A model generated the notes under the pieces. That model made no database searches and was not told where the DNA came from. It saw only the letters and a program-made list of their open reading frames with translations. From Promicromonospora sukumoe 327MFSha3.1 (GTDB lineage: Bacteria; Actinomycetota; Actinomycetes; Actinomycetales; Cellulomonadaceae), in assembly GCF_000385135.1 (NCBI RefSeq), contig NZ_ARQM01000010.1, positions 1,240,001 through 1,304,000 on the forward strand: DNA of 64,000 nucleotides, written 5' to 3'. Positions 38,056-44,286 of the stretch are shown one piece after another; the first letter of the stretch is position 1; the number at the start of each line of letters is the position of its first letter. The translations under genes and the position numbers were made by a program.

Positions 38056-39492
38056 ATGCGCAGAGCCAAGATCGTGTGCACCATCGGACCCGCCACGGAG
38101 AGCCCGGAGAAGCTCCGGGAACTCGTAGACGCCGGCATGAACGTGGCGCGGATCAACCGCAGCCACGGCGAGCAGGAGGCGCACGCGGCGGTCTACCGGA
38201 ACGTGCGAGAGGCCGCCAAGGCGGCAGGAAAGTCGGTCGCCGTACTGGTCGACCTGCAGGGACCCAAGATCCGGCTCGGCCGGTTCGCGGGAGACGAAAA
38301 GCATTTCTTGAACAAGGGCGACACCTTCACCATCACGACCGAGGACATCCTCGGCAACCGTGAGATCGTCTCGACCACCCACAAGGGACTCGCGTCGGAC
38401 GCCCAGGTGGGCGACCCGCTGCTGATCGACGACGGCAAGGTGCGCGTGCGCGTCACCGCCGTCGAGGGCCCCCGGGTCATCACCGAGGTCGAGGTCCCCG
38501 GGCCCGTCTCGAACAACAAGGGCATCAACCTGCCCGGCGTCGCCGTGTCGGTGCCGGCCCTGTCCGACAAGGACGAGTCGGACCTGCGCTGGGCGCTGGC
38601 CCTGGGTGCCGACTTCATCGCGCTGTCGTTCGTGCGGTCCGCCAAGGACTACGAGGACGTCCGCCGCGTGATGGAGGAGGAGGGCCGCACGGTCCCCGTC
38701 ATCGCCAAGATCGAGAAGCCGCAGGCCGTGGAGAACCTCGCCGAGGTCATCGCCGCGTTCGACGGCGTCATGGTGGCGCGTGGTGACCTCGCGGTCGAGA
38801 TGCCGCTGGAGCAGGTGCCGCTGGTGCAGAAGCGCATCGTCGAGATGGCGCGCCGCAACGCCAAGCCGGTCATCGTGGCCACGCAGGTGCTGGAGTCGAT
38901 GACCACGTCGCCGACGCCGACCCGCGCCGAGGCCTCGGACTGCGCCAACGCGGTGCTCGACGGCGCCGACGCGGTCATGCTGTCCGGCGAGACCTCGGTG
39001 GGCGACTACCCGATCATCACGGTGCAGACCATGGCCCGGATCATCGAGGCCACGGAGGAGGCCGGCCGGGAGCGCATCGCGCCGCTCGGCTCGACGCCGC
39101 ACACGCGTGGTGGCGCCATCACGCGCGCCGCCGCCGAGATCGGCGAGACGCTCGGGGTCAAGTACCTCGTGACGTTCACGCAGTCCGGTGACTCCGCTCG
39201 CCGGATGTCCCGCCTGCGCTCGTCGATCCCGCTGCTCGCCTTCACCCCGGAGCAGGACGTCGCCAACACGCTCGCCCTGACGTGGGGCACCAACGAGTAC
39301 CTGGTGCCGAAGGTCGACACCGTCGACGCGATGGTGGCCCAGGTGGACCTGACCCTGCAGGACCAGGGTCTGGCCGAGAAGGGCGACACGGTCGTGGTGG
39401 TCTCGGGCGCGCCGGTCGGCGTGCCGGGCACGACCAACTCGATCCTGGTGCACCGCATCGGCTCGCAGGCGGACGGCCGCAGCCAGGTCTGA
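38056..39492 (+). CDS. pyk: pyruvate kinase
   Basis: A 478-residue glycolytic enzyme that converts phosphoenolpyruvate and ADP to pyruvate and [17 protein letters not shown] and [11 protein letters not shown] are N-terminal substrate and ADP residues (NRSH in place of the usual NFSH), the B domain follows (residues 70-165), and [14 protein letters not shown] carries the catalytic Lys and metal Glu. The C-terminal domain (from about 345) is the allosteric region. It probably has a leaderless message. A large palindrome follows the stop codon. Confidence 0.96.
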   Translation: MRRAKIVCTIGPATESPEKLRELVDAGMNVARINRSHGEQEAHAAVYRNVREAAKAAGKSVAVLVDLQGPKIRLGRFAGDEKHFLNKGDTFTITTEDILGNREIVSTTHKGLASDAQVGDPLLIDDGKVRVRVTAVEGPRVITEVEVPGPVSNNKGINLPGVAVSVPALSDKDESDLRWALALGADFIALSFVRSAKDYEDVRRVMEEEGRTVPVIAKIEKPQAVENLAEVIAAFDGVMVARGDLAVEMPLEQVPLVQKRIVEMARRNAKPVIVATQVLESMTTSPTPTRAEASDCANAVLDGADAVMLSGETSVGDYPIITVQTMARIIEATEEAGRERIAPLGSTPHTRGGAITRAAAEIGETLGVKYLVTFTQSGDSARRMSRLRSSIPLLAFTPEQDVANTLALTWGTNEYLVPKVDTVDAMVAQVDLTLQDQGLAEKGDTVVVVSGAPVGVPGTTNSILVHRIGSQADGRSQV

Positions 39493-39510
39493 CCTGACGC
39501 CGGCACCCGT

Positions 39511-39584
39511 CAGACGCCTCCGCAGGTGTCAGACGTACAGGTCACTCCGGTGACCCGTACGTCTGACACGTGCGGGGGCGTCTG
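39511..39584. repeat. large nested inverted repeat after pyk (probable terminator)
   Basis: Two 35-nt arms (39511-39545 and 39550-39584) pair at 32 of 35 positions, plus one T-G wobble, around a TCCG loop. Each arm contains two copies of the motif GTCAGACG or a close variant, so four related copies alternate in orientation. Only one gene in each direction is served, yet the arms are much longer than other terminators here, suggesting a mobile or repeated intergenic palindrome. Confidence 0.75.
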
Positions 39585-39616
39585 ACACGTTCGCACCGGC
39601 GTGTGCGAGATGTCGC

Positions 39617-39622
39617 TATTGT
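39617..39622 (+). promoter_or_regulatory. leaderless-type -10 element of the TrkA/RyR gene
   Basis: TATTGT lies 6 nt before the GTG at 39629, directly after the palindrome. Confidence 0.5.
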
Positions 39623-39628
39623 TCCGGC

Positions 39629-41323
39629 GTGACCCGCGCCTCCTTCCCCTGGTCCCGAATCGGCTTCGCCGTCCTCGTCGTGGTCTCGCTCGGCCTCGGC
39701 TGGTGGGGCCTGATGCTCGACACGACGCACGTGCCCGGCCGGACCTGGTACGACGTCGTCTACCACGACCTGCAGCTCTTCGTGCTGGGCGCCGACCCGG
39801 CCAGCGCGGGGGGCGAGCTGTCCTGGCAGCTCCAGGTCGCGCGGTTCCTCGCGCCCGGCACCGCCGTCTACGCGCTGTTCGAGGCGGCGCGCGCCCTGTT
39901 CACCGGGGAGATCCGCCGGTTCAGGGAACGGCGCGCCCGCGGGCACGCGATCGTCGTGGGGCAGACCGACGCCGCCGACACCGTCACCGCCGCCCTCGAG
40001 GCGGCCGGACACCGCGTGCTGCGGACCGCCGACGCCGCGGGCCTGGCCGGCGTCGGGCTCACCGGCGCGACCGTGCTGTACGCGTGCGGCGACGACACCA
40101 CCGAGGCGACCGCGAACGTGCTCACCGTCGCCGAGGCGGAGGCCGCCGTCCGCCGTGCGGGCAGCGGCCCGGAGCGGCTGTACGCCCACGTCAGCGACCC
40201 CGACCTGGGCGTCGCGCTGCAGGCGCGGCACCTGAGCTGCGCCGAGCCGGGTGTGGACTTCTTCACGCTCGACGTGATCGCCGCCCAGGCCCTCGCGGTG
40301 CGTGAGGTGCGTCGCATCCTGGACGCCCCGGGCGGCCCCGCGCCGGTGACGCACCTCGTGGTGGTCGGCTCGGGCGAGTTCGCCAAGGCGCTCGTGGTGG
40401 GCCTGGCCCGGGAGTGGGAGCTGGCCGGCGAGGGCCTTCGGCTGGTGGTCGACCTGACGGCGGACGACGCCGACCACGTGGCCGGCGAGCTGCGGACGCG
40501 CTGGTCGCCCGTCGCGCAGCGGATCGAGCTGCGGGCCGTGCCCGTGCTCGGCACGGGCAGCACGGCCGTCCCCGATTCGGTGTACGTGTGCCACGCGTCA
40601 GACGGCACCTCGCTGCGGGTGGCGCTCACGGCGACGTCGCTGTGGCACGGCGGGCCGGGCTCGCTCGTGCTCCTGCTGGACGGCCTGGCGGGCCTGACGG
40701 GCGCGTTCGGCACCGAGGCGTCGCGCGTGCTCGACAACCTGGACGGCCGCCTGCGCACCGTGACCACGCGCGACCTGCTCGCCGACGTCGAGCGCGTGGA
40801 GGCCCGCGCGCACGACGACATGTACGAGCGCATCGCGCGCTCCGTGCACCACGTCTACCTGCGCAACCAGCTCGAGCGCGGCGTCGCCTGGGGCGAGGTC
40901 CCCGCGATGGTGCGCTGGGAGGACCTGCCCGACGCCCTGCGGGCCTCCAACCGCGGCTGGGTCGTGGGGCTGCCCGCGCGGCTGGCCCGGATGGGCGCCA
41001 CGATCGCGCCGCGCGACGGGGCACCCGAGGTCGTGTTCGAGGGTGCCGAGCTGGACCGGCTCGCCGAGGCCGAGCACGAGCTGTGGGAGTCCGTGCGCGT
41101 GACCCAGGGCTGGCGCAGCGGCCCCGTGCGGGACGACGACGCCCGCGTGCACCCGATGATCGGCGTGCCGTGGTCCGAGCTGCCCGAGTCGAACCGCGAG
41201 AAGGACCGCGACGTGGTGCGCCTGCTGCCCGAGATCCTGGCGGAGTTCGGGCTGGAGGTGGTGCGGTACCAGGAGGCATCGGCAGGCAGGTCGTCGGCGA
41301 ATCAACCCACTCCGGTCGGCTGA
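39629..41323 (+). CDS. membrane protein with TrkA-N-like NAD-binding region and C-terminal RyR domain
   Basis: A 564-residue protein. A membrane helix (residues 10-29) and a second hydrophobic stretch (about 72-92) flank YHDLQLFVLGADP; no K+-selectivity filter (TVGYG) is seen. Residues 105-250 and 235-370 look like two Rossmann-type regulatory units (HAIVVGQTDAADTV, HLVVVGSGEFAKALV). Residues 478-540 match a RyR domain: ELWESVRVTQGW, GPVRDDDARVHP, PWSELPESNREKDRD. RyR domains in bacteria have been linked through genome context to nucleotide ligands; here the role is unknown. The C-terminal 15 residues are poorly RyR-like, and an antisense endonuclease frame runs into this gene. Confidence 0.82.
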   Translation: MTRASFPWSRIGFAVLVVVSLGLGWWGLMLDTTHVPGRTWYDVVYHDLQLFVLGADPASAGGELSWQLQVARFLAPGTAVYALFEAARALFTGEIRRFRERRARGHAIVVGQTDAADTVTAALEAAGHRVLRTADAAGLAGVGLTGATVLYACGDDTTEATANVLTVAEAEAAVRRAGSGPERLYAHVSDPDLGVALQARHLSCAEPGVDFFTLDVIAAQALAVREVRRILDAPGGPAPVTHLVVVGSGEFAKALVVGLAREWELAGEGLRLVVDLTADDADHVAGELRTRWSPVAQRIELRAVPVLGTGSTAVPDSVYVCHASDGTSLRVALTATSLWHGGPGSLVLLLDGLAGLTGAFGTEASRVLDNLDGRLRTVTTRDLLADVERVEARAHDDMYERIARSVHHVYLRNQLERGVAWGEVPAMVRWEDLPDALRASNRGWVVGLPARLARMGATIAPRDGAPEVVFEGAELDRLAEAEHELWESVRVTQGWRSGPVRDDDARVHPMIGVPWSELPESNREKDRDVVRLLPEILAEFGLEVVRYQEASAGRSSANQPTPVG

Positions 41324-41329
41324 GCCCCA

Positions 41330-42139
41330 CCGCTTCGGCCCGATGAGCGCGTCGAGTCGGGCGACCCCGGAGCGCTTTGACACGCTGATCGTCACGTCGT
41401 TCGACTGCCGCCACGGCACTCCCACGACGTCCAGGGCCTTGCTGCACAGGTCCCTGATGTCCGATGACCGGTTCGAGAACTGCCAGCGCGGGTACTCGTA
41501 GCGGCGTACCTCCCCACTGCTCAGCATGCGGCGGGTCCAGTTCCTGGTGCGACAGCCGTCCGAGTGAAAAAGCCCTCGCAAGAACCTCGCCGCATGCCTG
41601 GCGACGATCTGCTGCTGCCAAGCATCGAGGACGATGTGCCTCGTGTGCTCGCGTCCGGGGTCGTGCTGCGGGAAGAGGCAGGGCCAGTGCTTCCAGGCCG
41701 CTGTCGTGACGACGCACCCTGTCTTGTGCCGCGCGTGCGGCCTGGCGTGCGGCTTCACCGCACGGATAAGTTCCTGCAAGCGACCGTTGTTCTCGACGTA
41801 CCGCTTGTCGTTGTAGATCTGGAGCGAGAAAACGCCGCGCCGGCCCTCGACGAGGTGACCGTCCCCCAGGTACCAGCCGGGCAGCTCGGCGTATGCCGGG
41901 TCGTCGAGCGTGCCGCCATGGCAGCGGGGGCATGTCGCCGAGGTGTGGGCCTGGCCCCGGCTCCGGCCACGAACCTGGTACTCGAGCCGCCAGCGCCGGA
42001 TCGTCTTCACCGAGACACCGTGTCGCGCCGCGTTCTCAGCGTCGGGCAGGCCTCTGTCCGACAGCGCGAGGGCGCTGACGACGAGGTCGTCGGACCGGAT
42101 GTGGCTCATGTGTCGGATGGTGTCATCGACCACTGACAT
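41330..42139 (-). CDS. HTH plus LAGLIDADG-type homing endonuclease-like protein; stop codon missing at the expected end
   Basis: 270 residues are family-like. Residues 20-52 are a helix-turn-helix (ARHGVSVKTIRRW), then a CPRC pair (70-73), and two LAGLIDADG-like motifs: PGWYLGDGH (D93) and LRGLFHSDG (D194). HWPCLFPQHDPGREH and YPRWQFSNRSSDIRDL are conserved in actinobacterial relatives, which end soon after the VGPKR-like motif. Here no stop follows IGPKR (41330); the frame stays open to 40598, antisense inside the TrkA/RyR gene. The natural end has probably been lost. It starts 22 bp past tRNA-Leu on the same strand. The ATGs at 42139 and 42109 both lack a binding site. Base composition is visibly lower in GC than its neighbours. 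Confidence 0.7.
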
Positions 42140-42160
42140 CAGAGAGCGGGAGATCGAATG

Positions 42161-42244
42161 TGCCGGGTGTGGGACTCGAACCCACACGCCCTCGCGGGCA
42201 GCGCTTTTTGAGAGCGCCGCGTCTGCCTGTTCCGCCAACCCGGC
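42161..42244 (-). tRNA. tRNA-Leu (anticodon CAA)
   Basis: A class II tRNA of 84 nt. The acceptor arms GCCGGGT and ACCCGGC pair fully with discriminator A. The anticodon stem GCGCT/AGCGC encloses the loop CTCAAAA, giving anticodon CAA for UUG codons. The long variable arm (GCCCGCGAGGGC) and the T-arm with GTTCGAGTC are present. CCA is not encoded (the next bases are CAT). No other tRNA is in the window. Confidence 0.95.
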
Positions 42245-42321
42245 CTTGCGGGACACGAAGTATGTCCCGGCGCACATCGAACCACACCGCGATGCTGGGA
42301 CCCAAGCCCAGGTGTGCGACG

Positions 42322-42327
42322 TAGGAT
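42322..42327 (+). promoter_or_regulatory. leaderless-type -10 element of pdtaR
   Basis: TAGGAT lies 7 nt before the GTG at 42335. Confidence 0.55.
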
Positions 42328-42334
42328 GTCCTTC

Positions 42335-42988
42335 GTGACCGACGAGAACACCGAGAAGCTTTCCCTGGATCTGCCCCCGCTGGTCGATGCCGAGCCGGAG
42401 GCAGCTCCCGCACACCCGTCCCGCCGCGCCGTCGTGGCGGAGGACGAGGCCCTGATCCGCATGGACGTGGTGGAGACCCTGCGCGAGGCGGGTTTCGACG
42501 TCGTGGGTGAGGCCGGTGACGGCGAGACCGCCGTCAACCTGGCCATCGAGCTCAAGCCCGACGTCGTCGTGATGGACGTCAAGATGCCCGAGCTGGACGG
42601 CATCTCGGCCGCCGAGCGCATCGGCAAGGCCCACGCCGCGCCTGTGGTCCTGCTCACGGCGTTCTCGCAGACGGAGCTCGTCGAGCGCGCCCGCGACGCC
42701 GGCGCCATGGCCTACGTGGTCAAGCCCTTCACCCCGGCCGACCTGCTGCCCGCCGTCGAGATCGCGATCTCGCGGTACTCGCAGATCGGCGCGCTGGAGG
42801 CCGAGGTCGCGGACCTGACCGAGCGCTTCGAGACCCGCAAGCGCGTGGACCGGGCCAAGGGCCTGCTCATGACCAAGATGGGCCTGTCGGAGCCGGAGTC
42901 GTTCCGCTGGATCCAGAAGACGTCGATGGACCGCCGCCTCACCATGCGCGAGGTCGCCGACGCCGTCATCGAGCAGGTCGGCGCCTGA
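42335..42988 (+). CDS. pdtaR: ANTAR-domain response regulator (PdtaR-like antiterminator)
   Basis: A 217-residue response regulator. The receiver domain (residues 32-150) has AEDE at the acidic pocket, D81 in VVMDVKMPELDG as phosphoacceptor, the Thr in LLTAFS and the Lys in VVKPFTPADL. The C-terminal ANTAR domain (about 165-213) contains RAKGLLMTKMGLSE and MREVADAVI, which bind RNA hairpins to prevent termination. The mycobacterial homologue Rv1626 is also near polA and rpsA. Its histidine kinase partner is not in the window. The GTG at 42335 follows the TAGGAT element; an upstream GTG at 42314 is inconsistent with it. Confidence 0.93.
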   Translation: MTDENTEKLSLDLPPLVDAEPEAAPAHPSRRAVVAEDEALIRMDVVETLREAGFDVVGEAGDGETAVNLAIELKPDVVVMDVKMPELDGISAAERIGKAHAAPVVLLTAFSQTELVERARDAGAMAYVVKPFTPADLLPAVEIAISRYSQIGALEAEVADLTERFETRKRVDRAKGLLMTKMGLSEPESFRWIQKTSMDRRLTMREVADAVIEQVGA

Positions 42989-43004
42989 GCCGAGCCTGCT
43001 GACG

Positions 43005-43033
43005 CCCGTTCCGGGGGCACCGTCCGGAGCGGG
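43005..43033 (+). terminator. stem-loop after pdtaR
   Basis: CCCGTTCCGG (43005-43014) pairs with CCGGAGCGGG (43024-43033) with one G-U pair; TGAAATTT follows. Confidence 0.55.
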
Positions 43034-43135
43034 TGAAATTTGAGGCCGCATGTTCTCTGCCGGCCCGGGCAGTACTAGTGTCTGCGCGGGGCCGGAGGTG
43101 AACTCCGGTCACCGGACACCCGGGAGGAGACAAGC

Positions 43136-43795
43136 GTGCGCACTGTGCTCGACATACACCTGGCGCGGGAGGCCGACCTGCCTGCCGTCGCGGCGTTGGC
43201 CACGGCCGCGCGCGACGACTCGCCCACCGGGGCCCAGCTCGGCGCCCAGGAGCTCGACCGGCTGCTGGAGCACCTGAGCGTGCTCATCGCGGCCGGCGGC
43301 CACGTGCTGGTCGCGGAGCAGGACGGCCGCGTCGTCGGTGTCGTCCTCGGCCGGGTCGTGGCGGCCTACCTCTTCGCGGAGCGCGCCAGCCTGTACCTCG
43401 ACATGCTGTTCGTCTCGCCGCAGGCGCGCCGGCACGGCGTCGGGCACGCCCTGCTGCGCGCGGCCGCCGACCTCGCGGCCGAGCACGACTGCCACGACAT
43501 CTACTCCGCGCCCGTCCCGGGCAACCGGGGCGTCCAGCGGTTCCTCGCCCGGCTCGGGTTCGCCCCGGCAGCGGGACACCGCGTGGCGTCCGTCGCGGCG
43601 CTGCAGCGCCGCCTGGCGGAGACCCCGGTTCGGGACGGCGGCCACGGCCGCCGGTTCGCGCCCCGCGGCGGCATCGAGGACCTCATCGCGCGGCGCCGGC
43701 GGGCCCGCTCCGTCATGGAGTCCGGGCCCATCGACATGCGGTCGGTGGGTGGCGGCGCCCCCTCGCGCCGCCACCACCAGGCCAAGGCGGGCTGA
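43136..43795 (+). CDS. GNAT-family N-acetyltransferase
   Basis: A 219-residue acetyltransferase. The fold covers residues 5-150; LFVSPQARRHGVGHALL is the acetyl-CoA-binding motif A (RxxGxG/A), and LFAERASLYLDML precedes it. The C-terminal 60 residues are Arg/Gly-rich and probably disordered. Substrate unknown. GGGAGGAG is about 7 bases before the GTG. A possible promoter is TTCTCT (43053) with TAGTGT (43076) at a 17-bp spacing. It converges on the thioesterase gene with 19 bp between. Confidence 0.87.
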   Translation: MRTVLDIHLAREADLPAVAALATAARDDSPTGAQLGAQELDRLLEHLSVLIAAGGHVLVAEQDGRVVGVVLGRVVAAYLFAERASLYLDMLFVSPQARRHGVGHALLRAAADLAAEHDCHDIYSAPVPGNRGVQRFLARLGFAPAAGHRVASVAALQRRLAETPVRDGGHGRRFAPRGGIEDLIARRRRARSVMESGPIDMRSVGGGAPSRRHHQAKAG

Positions 43796-43814
43796 GCCCG
43801 CCCCCTGTGGTCCG

Positions 43815-44267
43815 TCAGGAGAGGATCATGCAGGTCAGGCGCGCCGTGCACACCCGCTTGCCGGCCTCGTCGGTGATCACGATCTCGTAGGACGCCGTCG
43901 AGCGGCCCAGGTGGATCGCCGTCGCCGTGCCCGTCACGTACCCGTCCCGTGCGCCGCGGTGGTGCGTGGCGCTCACCTCGATGCCGACCGTCTTCTTGCC
44001 CGGGCCGGCGTGCGCCTGCGCGGCGAGCGAGCCGAGCGTCTCGGCGAGCACCACCGACGCGCCGCCGTGCAGCAGGCCCGCGGGCTGGGTGTTGCCCTTC
44101 ACCGGGATGCGGCCCACGGCCCGGTCGGGTGCGAGCTCCAGCAGCTCCATCTCCATGCGCTCGAAGAGAGTGCCCGCGGTCTCCGTGCCGGCGTACATGG
44201 CCTTCCAGTCGATCTCGGCCCCGGAACCAGGGCTGGAGGGCGTCGCGGAAGCGCTCGTGTCAGTCAT
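43815..44267 (-). CDS. hotdog-fold thioesterase (PaaI/YbdB-like)
   Basis: A 150-residue acyl-CoA thioesterase-like protein. GNTQPAGLLHGGASVVLAETLGS carries the central hot-dog helix with the HGG motif and the catalytic acidic residue (shown here as two adjacent pieces: QPAGLLHGG and SVVLAETLGS). VSATHHRGARDGYVTGTATAIH gives the strands. Aryl- or acyl-CoA is the likely substrate class. The ATG at 44267 is used because it matches family length. It is divergent from polA with only 19 bp between the start codons. Confidence 0.88.
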   Translation of the reverse strand: MTDTSASATPSSPGSGAEIDWKAMYAGTETAGTLFERMEMELLELAPDRAVGRIPVKGNTQPAGLLHGGASVVLAETLGSLAAQAHAGPGKKTVGIEVSATHHRGARDGYVTGTATAIHLGRSTASYEIVITDEAGKRVCTARLTCMILS

Positions 44268-44273
44268 GCGAGC

Positions 44274-44279
44274 TATGTT
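44274..44279 (+). promoter_or_regulatory. leaderless-type -10 element of polA
   Basis: TATGTT lies 7 nt before the GTG at 44287 and close to the divergent thioesterase ATG (44267), so opposing promoters must overlap. Confidence 0.5.
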
Positions 44280-44286
44280 GTCAGGC

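Noticed and set aside
39629-41323. A potassium channel function for the TrkA-N/RyR protein.
   Set aside because: No TVGYG-like filter is present and only two hydrophobic segments precede the soluble part, so a pore cannot be supported.
42161-42244. An attL/attR pair around tRNA-Leu from an integrated element.
   Set aside because: No direct repeat of the tRNA 3' end was found in the nearby sequence, and no integrase gene is present.
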